This document shows positions 1 through 9,504 of a DNA stretch of 64,000 nucleotides, piece after piece. Origin of the DNA: Carallia brachiata (Eukaryota; Streptophyta; Magnoliopsida; Malpighiales; Rhizophoraceae); NCBI GenBank assembly GCA_021464245.1, contig JADCRB010000066.1, positions 1,897,548 to 1,961,547 of the forward strand, written 5' to 3'. Numbering within the stretch: position 1 is the first letter of the stretch; the number at the start of each line of letters is the position of its first letter. The translations under genes were made by a program, and so were the position numbers. Below the pieces are notes generated by a model. It did not search any database. It had not been told where the DNA came from and saw only the letters and a list, made by a program, of their open reading frames with translations.

Positions 1-808
1 TGGAATCTTCCAAAGATGAAATTTTTGTTTCATACTTTTCTGGCAAGCAAACAAGAACCTTCTCTACAATTCTCTGGTCAGAAAGTTCTTCTCCTAGCAG
101 CCTGATCTCATTGACAGTCTTCATCAACCTGTCTGCAAATTCTTTCACAGACTCAGTGTCCTTCATTTTGATAGACTCAAATGCCCTTCTCAAGTTCAAA
201 ACTTGAATGTTCCTGGTTTGATCACTGCCATGAAACTCCTCCTTCAACTTATCCCAAGCCTCTTTTGCTTCTTCCAAAGATGAAATTTTTGTTTCATACT
301 TTTCTGGCAAGCAAACAAGAACCTTCTCTACAATTCTCTGGTCAGAAAGTTCTTCTCCTAGCAGCCTGATCTCATTGACAGTCTTCATCAACCTGTCTGC
401 AAATTCTTTCACAGACTCAGTGTCCTTCATTTTGATAGACTCAAATGCCCTTCTCAAGTTCAAAACTTGAATGTTCCTGGTTTGATCACTGCCATGAAAC
501 TCCTCCTTCAACTTATCCCAAGCCTCTTTTGCTTCCTCACAAGCCATTATTCTGGAGAAAATAGCATCAGTGACCCCAGAATGAATGCATGTAAGAGCCT
601 TATAAACTTTGGCTGTTTCTTCACTGTGATACTTTATTTGGGCAACAGTTGGGTTATTGGGCAAAGCAGGTATCTGATCTCCATTCTCAACAAACTTCCA
701 GAGATCTAGAGACCTCAAGTATGTCTTCATTTTAACTGCCCATACTGGATAATTTTCTCCAGCAAACACTGGAGGTGCTGAAGTAGGAAAAGAGCTGCTG
801 GTAGCCAT
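1..808 (-). CDS. Ty1/copia gag (UBN2-type), partial, with internal duplication
   Basis: Capsid-like gag protein of a copia retrotransposon, read from the ATG at 808 off the left edge, so the C-terminus and all of pol are missing. It begins MATSSSFPTSAPPVFAGENY, followed by a W-x-K-M-x-x-Y-L block and an ACEEAKEAWDKLKEEF helix typical of UBN2/DUF4219 gag. No stop is seen in the visible frame. A 264-bp (88-codon) segment is tandemly repeated in frame: the block from about 7 recurs from 271, and the junction falls inside the EEAKEAWD helix. Start, PBS and LTR are correctly ordered, so this is the 5' end of a minus-strand element. It resembles the copia element at 19,411-24,555 but is not identical to it. 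Confidence 0.85.
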   Translation of the reverse strand, partial: MATSSSFPTSAPPVFAGENYPVWAVKMKTYLRSLDLWKFVENGDQIPALPNNPTVAQIKYHSEETAKVYKALTCIHSGVTDAIFSRIMACEEAKEAWDKLKEEFHGSDQTRNIQVLNLRRAFESIKMKDTESVKEFADRLMKTVNEIRLLGEELSDQRIVEKVLVCLPEKYETKISSLEEAKEAWDKLKEEFHGSDQTRNIQVLNLRRAFESIKMKDTESVKEFADRLMKTVNEIRLLGEELSDQRIVEKVLVCLPEKYETKISSLEDS

Positions 809-891
809 TTTTCTGGTTTTTTTTGGTAAGGTTCTCTCTTGGTTTTATCCCTCACAAATTCCTAAGGTACAGGTCTCGTAAGATCACACCA

Positions 892-904
892 GGCTCTGAT
901 ACCA
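892..904 (-). promoter_or_regulatory. Primer-binding site (initiator tRNA-Met) of the left copia element
   Basis: On the minus strand this reads TGGTATCAGAGCC, the usual plant copia PBS complementary to the 3' end of initiator tRNA-Met. It lies 1 nt inside the LTR boundary at 906 and upstream of the gag ATG at 808. Confidence 0.9.
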
Positions 905-905
905 G

Positions 906-1387
906 TGAAAGTGCAAACTGAACTTCAAAGGTTCAAAGAACATAACAAGAAGAACAGAAAATGCAGAAAAAAGAAAACACAGCAGAGAACCTTTTTTTTG
1001 GAGCTAGAAAAAACCACCACACCTTCATCTGTATAAGAAAACCCATTTAAAGGGTCATAGTACAAAAGTAGATACAGCAATGATACAAAAGAGCATGCAC
1101 ACCATGCTTAAAAAGCTACCTAACAAGGCATTGTCTTTCACAAATTCAGAAAAGTGGACTGACAAGAATCCACTAACAAAAGTATGCTTCTAGTAGCAGC
1201 TAAAACTTTTCAAAGTACAAAAAAAGATCATTAGTTGGTAGCTTGAAAAACACATTCCAAGCTTAACCAAAACAACAAAAAAATACATTGCTTGCTGCTG
1301 AAGTTGCTGGTCTGCTGTCACTGCACTTCAGCTCTGACTTTTCAGCATAAAAGGAAGCTTGAACATGCAAGAAGCTAGGCTTCAACA
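906..1387 (-). repeat. 5' LTR of the left copia element
   Basis: On the plus strand the repeat runs from tgaaag to ttcaaca, giving TG...CA ends in element orientation (TGTTGAAGCC...TTTCA). The inner boundary is fixed by the PBS. The outer boundary is inferred by analogy with the copia LTR at 24,045-24,555, which starts TGATGAAGC. The partner LTR is outside the window, so neither the length (about 482 bp) nor a TSD can be confirmed. Confidence 0.7.
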
Positions 1388-2865
1388 GTATATACATAGA
1401 TGTTTTCCGATTGTATTTTTGTGAGTCAGTTATACAACAAAGAGTAACTCTCAGCTTACTCCACTTTGATTCAATAGCGGAAGTGGGAACTTTGAGTGAA
1501 ATTGCAACTTGATGTGTCCTGGTACACTTCCATTAGAATATTGGAATCAGTTGATAGACAAGTTCTTCGGATGTTGACTTCTGGAAGGAACTAAGAGAAA
1601 GCCATAGAATTATGGAACATAATGCGAACGCAACATCTACTACAGAATTGTTTTCCCTCTTCGAACTTTGTTCTTCGAACTTTAGTATTTTCATTTTAGT
1701 AATCGAAAGTTGATGACAGCATTTAAATGAAAGGAAAAAGTTTGTTATCCGGAGGCAAAATTGCCGAAGAATTTCTTGATTATAAGTCGCTGGATTTTTT
1801 GTACAACCACATAAATTACAAGTGTAATAAAAAAATACTAATTTTCTTTTTCATTTTTTTCGTTGTGTTTCTAATCCACACAATTACACAGCAAATTCAA
1901 TGAGTTACAATCTAAAAATTTTTTTAATAACTTTTCTCTGGCTATGTAACTCATAAAATGAAAGAAAAAGGGGAATAAACAAAATCCGGTTGTCTAGTGT
2001 TAGGAAGTGGGTAAGTTATCAACTACCGTGTGTTTTGTCCATGAGTGGGAGTTGACCCCATTTTGATTCCTTGGATTACAAATTTAAATTGCAAAGGCTT
2101 CTACTTATGTCACTGCTTACAAGTCGCTACCAAATTGTCACATCATTTTTTTTTTCCATCTCCCACATTTGCTAATTGTCGGCGGTTATTGGATTAAACA
2201 AAAATCTTATTGTTTTCTTATGGGAGCTGACTTAGGGGGGGCATGTACAAAGGACATCTATTAGAAGTTTGTTTCTGTTCCATCTCGGCCAGTTATTGCA
2301 TAGATATTAGACGTAAATCTTAATTTTCAGGCCATCATGATGAAGAGATGTGATAGATAAATTTAGGCAATTGAACAGTCATAAATGAGTAATTAAACAA
2401 ATTTAGAATTGAAAAGAAGGGCGAGCTTTGGTATAATGTTAAAGTGATTCTGCTGTGACCTTGATTGAAATCACAATCACATTTCGCTGAAAGGCCTTTT
2501 TTAGAACCAAGTGAATACAAGCTGGAAATCACCTTTTTTGTTTCTAGGGGAATATCAAAATTGCTTCTCATGTTTGCTACATTCAGTTAAATTGATCAAA
2601 AAGATAGCATCAGGAGACTTGCTGGGATCTTCAGATCATCTACGATAACATTTCTTCATATGATAGCTCTCTGCTACCCTTTGATTGCGCTATTTCTTGA
2701 TTTTTAAATCATCTAAGGTGCATTGTATGCTTACATGAAGTGAGAAGCAATCAGCAACGAGGAAATTTTTATGTAACAGCTACTTTAATTAGCTGTAAAA
2801 TATTTTATGTTTATTTTTTAAATTAAGAATCTCCTCCAATGTACACCACACCTGAATTGTTTTGA
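1388..2865. other. Intergenic AT-rich DNA, no gene recognised
   Basis: I see no conserved protein motif on either strand. The minus-strand ORF at 2335-2571 has no recognisable domain and probably occurs by chance. Polypurine and polypyrimidine runs occur near 2,145 and 1,850. Confidence 0.6.
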
Positions 2866-3206
2866 TCTGCTAATGCTTTCGTTGCTCTTCAATTCGTCAG
2901 CACCTTTGACGAATGCAATTGATTGGGCGTCCAGGCCACCAAACTGTTGGGCTGATAAGTCTGCTGCCATAGTAAGTGCTGGAGGAGGTTGAGGAGGCGG
3001 GCGATCCCAGTACCATCTTCGACAAATTGGAGTTTTATCTTGACCTCCATTTCATCAACAAACCTTAGTTTTTCTTGAATGCATTTGCGCTTCCTGCTAA
3101 ATTTGATGAGGATGGCCACTTGATTGATCCGGAGAGTAGGGAAAAACTGAAGCAAGTTCTATTAAGCTTGCATGTATTTACGTCACGACTCAAAGATAAC
3201 TGCTAA
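2866..3206 (+). pseudogene. NADPH:quinone oxidoreductase (NQR, FMN-reductase family) remnant
   Basis: This is the C-terminal half of a soluble flavin NAD(P)H:quinone reductase of the Arabidopsis NQR type, a flavodoxin-fold enzyme reducing quinones by two electrons. Recognisable blocks in order are NAIDWASRPPNCWADKSAAI, then SAGGG-stop-GGG, RSQYHLRQIGVL, DLHFINKP, FFLNAFALPAKFDEDGHLID and EKLKQVLLSLHVFTSRLKD, ending at TAA 3204-3206. It is clearly dead. A TGA replaces the residue between two glycine triplets, one extra base in the GVL-LDL segment shifts the frame, and a TAG follows INKP. The N-terminal half is not found upstream. The region before about 2,900 is only weakly alignable. Confidence 0.85.
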
Positions 3207-4029
3207 TGTATTTGTCAGCGCGACTCAACCGTATTGGTGTTTCTTCAAATGTCTACAATAAAATGAAGGGTACAACCATCAAGATCGGGTGAGGAGACGG
3301 GGAAAGCAGATAGGCTAACGTGGTTGGAGTGGATCTCCTGCGAGATCCTCATATTTTTTTTCATTCGCGTATATAGAACAAGAAGATTGTGCATCCAGGC
3401 ATACAAACTTTTATTTAATGACTGTATCAGTTAAAAAATTTTTAATGACCGTATACACATTTTTAAAGTTGATATATTTTTTTATCCGCAACTATATGAT
3501 TTTTATCAAAGCTAGTTTGACTTTGCAAAAATAATAATTTAATAATCTTAGAATTTTTTTTAACAAATCTATCCGATTGTTAAGTCAACTGAATAGAACC
3601 ACTCCAAATATTTTTGTCGACAATACATATCAGTCTCGATTGAATCTTTGGCCCTCATTTTATAATAAAGTTGGAGAGATACGGAGAAAGAAGATAGGGT
3701 CACATGTAAATCTTATGCGGATTCTACATTTTTTTCTTTTATGAAAAAATATATATATATCAGTCCCCCATAATCGTAATAACTATGGAACGGATGAGAT
3801 GGGTGAATTTTTGTTCATATCTTTGAAATTAGTAAGTGTTGGAATTTAAAGGTATAATTTTCAAAGGAATTTTATTATAAAAATATAAATACATCAATTG
3901 TAGTTACCTTCACAATTCTCTCTCTTTATATCCACGATTAAACACACAATTAGGATAATATCAAATTAAAAATCATCCGTTATTCACAATTCAAATACTC
4001 TAGGAAGTGAGAATACTCGTATAGTGCAG
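3207..4029. other. Intergenic DNA, nothing recognised
   Basis: AT-rich sequence with short (AT)n tracts, for example near 3,750. No coding motif, RNA gene or terminal-repeat structure was recognised. Confidence 0.5.
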
Positions 4030-4316
4030 CTGTACAGGGGTCCGTGCCTTTTGGGGGTTTCTGCTGCAGCTGTATGAGGTCCGTTTCTCACCGGATTTTG
4101 TCCGGTGCTGGGCTTCAGTGTCTGTTTAGGGATTGTTTTGGGCTTGGTTGAGATGGGTCTCGCCTTGGACTTCTAGTACGCTCAATTGTGTACTTGGACT
4201 TGGTCTTTGTATTGGGCTAGAGTTTAGTGTCATGCATAGCTGGTTCCTTGAATGTAATGTAATTTTCCTTGCTGCTTTAAAAAATAATAATAATAATAAT
4301 AATAAAATAAAATAAA
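4030..4316 (+). repeat. Possible non-LTR retroposon 3' tail ending in (AAT)n
   Basis: A GC-richer stretch with a doubled block (tgcagctgta near 4,025 and 4,073) and several ttgggctt runs ends in a ttt-aaaaaataataataat... tract from about 4,280, and the Helitron begins right after it. GC-richer sequence ending in a trinucleotide A-rich tail resembles plant LINE 3' ends, but no reverse transcriptase is present. Confidence 0.3.
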
Positions 4317-4329
4317 ATCTATTTAATTA

Positions 4330-5130
4330 GTATAAAAGAGAAGATTTGAGAAAGTCTCTCCTTAAATCATGCTGTCACGTGGCAAATTTAGAAAAAATTA
4401 TTATTTAATTAGTATAAAAGAGAAGATTTGAGAAAGTCTCTCTTTAAATCATGGTGCCACGTGACAAATTTAGAAAAAATTATAATTTTTATTTTAAATT
4501 TTTAATCTGTTACTTTCTCAATTATTTTTGATAAAATTATAATTGAATTAATAATAATTAGTATAAAAGAGAAGATCTGAGAAAATCTCTCCTTAAATCA
4601 TGCTGCCACGTGACAAATTTAGAAAAAATTACAATTTTTATTTTAAGTTTTTAATTTGTTACTTTCTCAATTATTTTTGATAAAATTATAATTGAATTAA
4701 TAAGTTGCTGGCAAAATTCAATAAAGAAGTTAATACTAAAAATTTAATTGCCATAAGTAACGTTTTTCATTATGATTCAGTTAATATAGTATTTATGGTA
4801 CAATTATGGAATTAATATTGAATATGGTAACCGAAATAAGCTTTTAATTAGTATAAAAGAGAAGATTTGAGAAAGCTTCTCCTTAAATCATACTGCCACG
4901 TGGTAAATTTAGAAAAAATTATAATTTTTATTTTAAGTTTTTAATTTGTTACTTTCTCAATTATTTTTTATAAAATTATAATTGAATTAATAAGTTTCTG
5001 GCAAAATTCAATAAAGAAGTTAATACTAAAAATTTAATTGTCATAAGTAACGTTTTTCATTATGATTCAGTTAATATAGTATTTATGGTACAATTATGGA
5101 ATTAATGTTGAATATGGTAACCGAAATAAG
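4330..5130 (+). repeat. Serial copies of the Helitron 5' terminus
   Basis: The block gtataaaagagaagat...ccttaaatca...ccacgtg...aaatttagaaaaaatt starts four times, at about 4330, 4412, 4561 and 4851. Spacings are 82, 149 and 290 bp. The first copies are truncated. The last two carry the full 290-bp unit ending in ccgaaataag. A weaker trace of the CCACGTGACAAG core recurs near 6,300. Confidence 0.85.
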
Positions 5131-6717
5131 CCTGTAATTTCCTGTCATTTTAGCCAATTATTAGTTTTATTAAGTATAAAGGGGAACGAAATAACGGAAA
5201 GGGGAAATAAGGAAAGGAAAGAATGCAATTTGATTAAACATTGGTCACAGTTTTGAAACGCAGATTGTATTGATGCTAACGGAAAGGGGAAATAACGAAA
5301 AGAACCAATACAATTTCAGTTCTCATTGATTTACTTTTACTTAAGACTAATAATTGGCTGTAATAATGGAAAATTATGCACTAATGCTTATAACTGAAAT
5401 TGACATTACTATCAATAATAACTTAATTGGGAGACTTACCTGCTATATAAGTGAGTGAATTATCATTTGGGTATCACAGGAGCAATTGGATTACACGACT
5501 AAACTGCACACAAGTTGTAATTTTCTAAAATTTCAGGTAAAATTTCATGCGTAATTGTTTTCCATTCCAATTTCATGTTTAATTATTTCACTCTTCATTT
5601 GAATTGCAACAATGAGAAAAATTTATTTCTGGGTGATAATGTTTGCTATATTTGTAACCCAATCCAAGATGTTTATTTTTTTATTCAATATCGTGTAAGT
5701 ATTTGACCTAAATTTTTAAATATATTTCAGATTTTGGTTGGATGATTCCAATGTTAAACTCATCACTAAGCCACAACAATCCATATTGCAAAACACAAAG
5801 ATTAGTGCTATCAAGAAAAAATATTCACAACCTAAATCTATCAATATGTTGCTGTCTGCCAATAGATTTAGTCTTTAAATTATTATTGCCCGGCTAAAAT
5901 CCAATGCATATTTCACAAGTTAATTTATTGGTTATTTCACATCATTATTATTAGTTTAAAATAAATATTTCAGATAAAAATGAAAGTGAAAATCTACTAA
6001 AATTCATAACTATTGTAATTATATTTACTAAATTTATTAGATAAAAAAAATACTCGATGCTACGCTTTAACTAAATCAACAAAACTATATTTAAACACAC
6101 GTCTACATACATCCGTATACACACAACTGAGCGTATACAAAAATTTCAACATATCTTTTACAACTCTTTATGAGGTTAATGACAAAATGAATATTATAAT
6201 CCTCTTGATTAAATTTCAATACAGAAATTTTTTAAAAAAATTCAAAATTAAAAAAATTCACCTCCCGAGCGTAGAATAGAATAACCGACTGATCCTTACT
6301 GCCACGTGACAAGATATCTGATTTTAGTCTTTTATTGCAAGTTTCCTCTTTAATTTTTTTTAAAAAACCCATAAAACAAATGAAATTCTTTCCTCTTTAT
6401 TACTATATTTAAACCATTAAATTCATAATAAGTAACTGATTTTTGTCTTTCATTCTTCCTTCATATACTAAATGTTTATTGGCAAAGAATTCCAATTTTT
6501 CTCTTCAATTCTTTACTAATTTTTAAAATTAATTTGAATAATTAAATTAATTTGAATTACATCCAAATTTATATAATTTTCAAGTTGTTTTGTATAAAAG
6601 TTTATTTTAAAATAGCAACAAAATTAAAATTCAAAATGAACCAATATTCCAACTAAAATTAAATAAATAAAAAATATTATAATTTTAAATAAAAGTAAAC
6701 AAAAGAATATATACAAC

Positions 6718-6744
6718 CCACGCGAAGCGTGGACAGATCCCTAG
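6718..6744 (+). terminator. Helitron 3' terminal hairpin and CTAG end
   Basis: A perfect 6-bp GC-rich stem with a 3-nt loop lies nine bases before the CTAG terminus. This is the sub-terminal palindrome that acts as the rolling-circle replication stop signal in Helitrons. It marks transposition termination, not transcription termination. Confidence 0.8.
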
Positions 6745-6878
6745 TAAGAGAATAATCGTATGCAGTATGCTTATTTTCTCTGTTTTCAGAGGCCTGTATC
6801 TCTTCTTTTTAACGTTTGTTCGTGTCTTTTAACGCGTCTCAGAGACTAAAAGTAAGGACCATTTTATAGGTGTGCGAG

Positions 6879-7464
6879 TAGAGGTGTGAAAATTTGACCC
6901 GATCCGATGGGGTTGACATGAACCCGCCTGAAAAAACACGACCTGAACTCGACCCGAAAGATGGTCTAACTCGAAATGACCAGAAAATCTTTGGGTCAAA
7001 CCTGACCTAACCCTAACCCGACCCGTTTAACCTGAAATTTTTTTTTCTTAAAAAAATAAAAAAAATAAAAAGAAAAAATTTAGTATATTTAATATTATAA
7101 AAAGTATAGATTATAATATTTTCAATATAAATCTTAATTATAAATTTTTTTAGAATATTTTGAGATTTTTTATACAATTTTAAATTTTATTTTAAGTTTT
7201 TAGAATGTTTTAAAAGAATTTCTTCAATTATTTTTCAATTATATAATTTTCTTTAATTTTTAAGAATTTTTAGTAAAATTTTTGAAATTTTTTAATTTTT
7301 AAGATTTTTAATAAAAAATGTCACGTCATCATTTTTTATGACGTGACCAACCCGTGGGTTGACCCGAATTCGACCCAAACTCGAAGTGACTCAACTTAAA
7401 ATGAGCTGAAGATAACTTGACCCGTAAGTAATCCGATCTGAAGTGACCCGTTTTGACACCTATA
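6879..7464. mobile_element. hAT-type MITE with perfect 8-bp TSD
   Basis: A 586-bp element flanked by the identical 8-mer tgtgcgag at 6871-6878 and 7465-7472. Its ends are inverted: TAGAGGTGTGAAAA on the left and TATAGGTGTCAAAA on the reverse of the right. Sub-terminal tgacccg repeats lie in both arms around an AT-rich centre. The 8-bp TSD and the TAgrGGTGT start fit the hAT superfamily. There is no transposase ORF. Confidence 0.88.
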
Positions 7465-7472
7465 TGTGCGAG

Positions 7473-8010
7473 GATCATTTTATAAGAGAGTTTATTAGTA
7501 GCTCCCTTTAACTGCTGCTCATACATGTATCCACTTAATTTATTGGGTGCATCGGATAAATTAATTTATTATGTAGACCCATAAATTAAAAGAGCCTTGT
7601 TAGATTATTTTGATTTAAATGATATCTAATTGTTATGTGATTTGTGTGACAATAACCATATTTTATATAATGATAATTAAAAAATATAAATAATAATAAT
7701 AATAATAATATTTATTCGCATTACTTTTTATTATTGAGATGATATAAAATATACTCAATATTTCATAAAATATAAATTTAAATATTGTTTAATCATAGAC
7801 CATGCACTTTTTCTCAAATTAAAATTAAGAGAAACCTTTGGCCTGGTTTAATAAAAAAATGGTGGTATGAGGGGCCAAAAAAAAACACGCTAAATAGAAA
7901 TTAAACTCGCAAATCAAAAGGTGCACACAATAACGTCTTATTCATTGCAGCACAGAAAAGTTAACTTTATTGGTTTTCAGGTGACTAGTTAGCCATTCTG
8001 CGGTTTCCAC
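7473..8010. other. Intergenic AT-rich DNA
   Basis: It contains a short (TAA)n microsatellite near 7,690-7,710. No gene motif was recognised. Confidence 0.5.
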
Positions 8011-8421
8011 TTAGAACGACCAGTTTGAGCGGAAATCGCAGCGGCTGGGCCTCATCTGGCGCATAGGAGGAATGTTCTGAGCCACTTGCATAACCTCCTG
8101 CATTTCCTCGCGCTCCATCTGCTGCTGTTGCTGCTCAAGGGCCATCTTCAGAACATCACAGCGGCAGCGTCTGTCAACATCCTCCAGCTGCTGGCAGCAC
8201 ATGCGAAGTTGCTCCTGCTGGTTGAAAGGCTGGCGGCGGCGGCTTAGTGACTCCTGTCTCATGTACTCCTGGCAGTGCTTCATATTCTGCTGTCTCTGGA
8301 GCTGCTCGCGGCGGCTCTGGGGATTTTAATCGTCGATGACCACGGTGGTCCGGTGGATGGAGGCGTCCACGAGGAGGAGGAGGACGACGGAGGCAGCAAG
8401 AACTATTGTAAGCTTTGCCAT
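8011..8421 (-). pseudogene. 2S albumin seed storage protein with nonsense codon
   Basis: 2S albumins are small disulfide-bonded storage proteins of seed protein bodies (prolamin superfamily). The ATG at 8421 opens a signal peptide, MAKLTIVLAASVVLLLLVDA. An in-frame TAA (8326-8328, codon 32) follows, and the frame then continues open to TAA at 8011-8013. The body shows the family cysteine order C...CC...CxC...C, with QEQLRMCCQQLEDVDRRC and CDVLKMALEQQQQQ. Two of the eight conserved cysteines are absent. The first (small subunit) is an Arg in SRREQLQRQQ. The seventh is missing from NIPPMRQMRPSRC. Length apart from the stop (136 codons) is normal. The single exon is typical. The stop plus the lost cysteines argue against function. 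The part after the stop could only be expressed from an internal Met. Confidence 0.85.
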
Positions 8422-8477
8422 TGTTGATTTTATGGATTTGATATATGGATGTGTTTTGGAGTTGGGGTTTGGGGGCT

Positions 8478-8483
8478 ATATAT
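8478..8483 (-). promoter_or_regulatory. TATA box of the 2S albumin gene
   Basis: TATATA, in the context CTATATATTT on the plus strand, lies about 57 bp upstream of the ATG at 8421. This is a normal position for a plant TATA box with a short leader. Confidence 0.6.
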
Positions 8484-8679
8484 TTTTGAGGACGTGTATA
8501 CAAGCCGATTTTTCTCTGTTCGAATTGTTGCCTATTGAACGAGAGGACATTTTTTTTGAAACCACAGTTATATCTTTTTGCAATAAAAACTAAAACAACG
8601 AGAATTGGACAAAAATTAGGACACCAAAAAATCGAAATTTATAACTTTTTCCTATATATTTATAGGAGAGTTGGGGCTT

Positions 8680-8698
8680 TGCATGGCCAATACGTGTC
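8680..8698 (-). promoter_or_regulatory. RY element and ABRE-like motif upstream of the 2S albumin gene
   Basis: TGCATG (8680-8685, an RY/Sph core bound by B3 factors such as ABI3/FUS3) is followed by tacgtgtc (8691-8698, an ABRE-like ACGT core bound by bZIP factors). The pair lies about 260-275 bp upstream of the ATG. This pairing is characteristic of seed-maturation promoters, so the promoter remnant matches the gene's class. Confidence 0.5.
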
Positions 8699-8721
8699 AG
8701 ATGCAATGGTCAGAACTTAGA

Positions 8722-9504
8722 AATGAGTTTTTGGATGGGTGGAAGTTTTAAGTTTACACGTATGTGTATTGTGTCAAGCTGGAGAGTTCATGGTTTACAC
8801 ATGGTTGTGTATGGATTTACACGTTGATTTTCTCTGCCAATGTTGTCCTGAACTGATTTTGTTTGCTTATGAAATTTCCTTGAAATCACTGAACTTTATA
8901 TAACATATTCTAACATGATTTGGCTCTGCACATAAAGTTTGTAATATAGGTTATTTCGTTAAAAAAAAAAAAAAAGTAAGAATGATCAATCATAATCGTT
9001 GAACACTATTATTTTGAAGAATGCAACTGTACCCTCCAAATGATTAGGCTAATAGAACTGCATTGATCTTCATTTCATCAGCAAACCTGTGTTTTCTTCC
9101 ATGCATCTGAGTATCCCTATATATATATATATATATATAAGGAGAGGTAAAAAAGATGTTCTTGCAGCCTTATACTAATGAAGTCTGCACCCAAAAGCAG
9201 GGGATGGGGAAAGAAAAAAAGATTCGCTTTAATTGAATTAATAAAGATATTGATTACACAATCTTCTGTCTGGTATTTCAATCTTTCAGTGCAAAGAATC
9301 TATAAACATGGATGGGGAACAAAAAAAGAAAAAAAAAATGAAATGGGGGAAAACAGGAAAAATAAAACTTCCAATCTTATTATCGCTTTTTTAGGCCAAT
9401 GGACTTAAAAGAGTTCTTCGGCTATTTCACAAATTTCTGAGGCAGTCTTTCTGAAGAGGATCTCGCTGAGAGAAAGAACCCAATTTCTTTTTTTAACAAT
9501 TGAA
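8722..9504. other. Intergenic DNA with microsatellites
   Basis: It contains a poly-A run (about 8,960-8,975) and an (AT)n tract (about 9,118-9,139). One short stretch near 9,060-9,100 encodes a DLHFISKP-like peptide echoing the NQR remnant at 2.9 kb. Otherwise nothing was recognised. Confidence 0.5.

Larger units (their letters stand above)
4318..6744 (+). mobile_element. Non-autonomous Helitron
   Basis: The 5' end is TC (4318-4319) in the context TCTATTTAATTAGTATAAAA, with a G-box-like CACGTGGCA about 55 bp in, as is common in plant Helitrons. The 3' end is a GC hairpin (CCACGC-gaa-GCGTGG, 6718-6732), then nine bases, then CTAG at 6741-6744. The element sits between A (4317) and T (6745), the expected Helitron target, with no target duplication and no inverted repeats. 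At about 2.4 kb it contains no Rep/helicase ORF, so it must be mobilised in trans. The interior holds repeated 5' segments (separate entry) and purine-rich, possibly captured sequence at 5,160-5,340. Confidence 0.8.

Noticed and set aside
181..709. Plus-strand ORFs of 62 and 80 codons at the left edge
   Set aside because: They are antisense shadows of the duplicated copia gag; the repeated text between them reflects the 264-bp duplication.
8174..8593. Proline/arginine-rich minus ORF and basic plus ORF over the 2S albumin
   Set aside because: Out-of-frame translations of the 2S albumin and its promoter. The albumin frame carries the conserved cysteine pattern.
9040..9110. A second NQR pseudogene suggested by DLHFISKP
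   Set aside because: Only about eight matching residues; the flanking sequence does not extend the similarity, so it is noted but not called.
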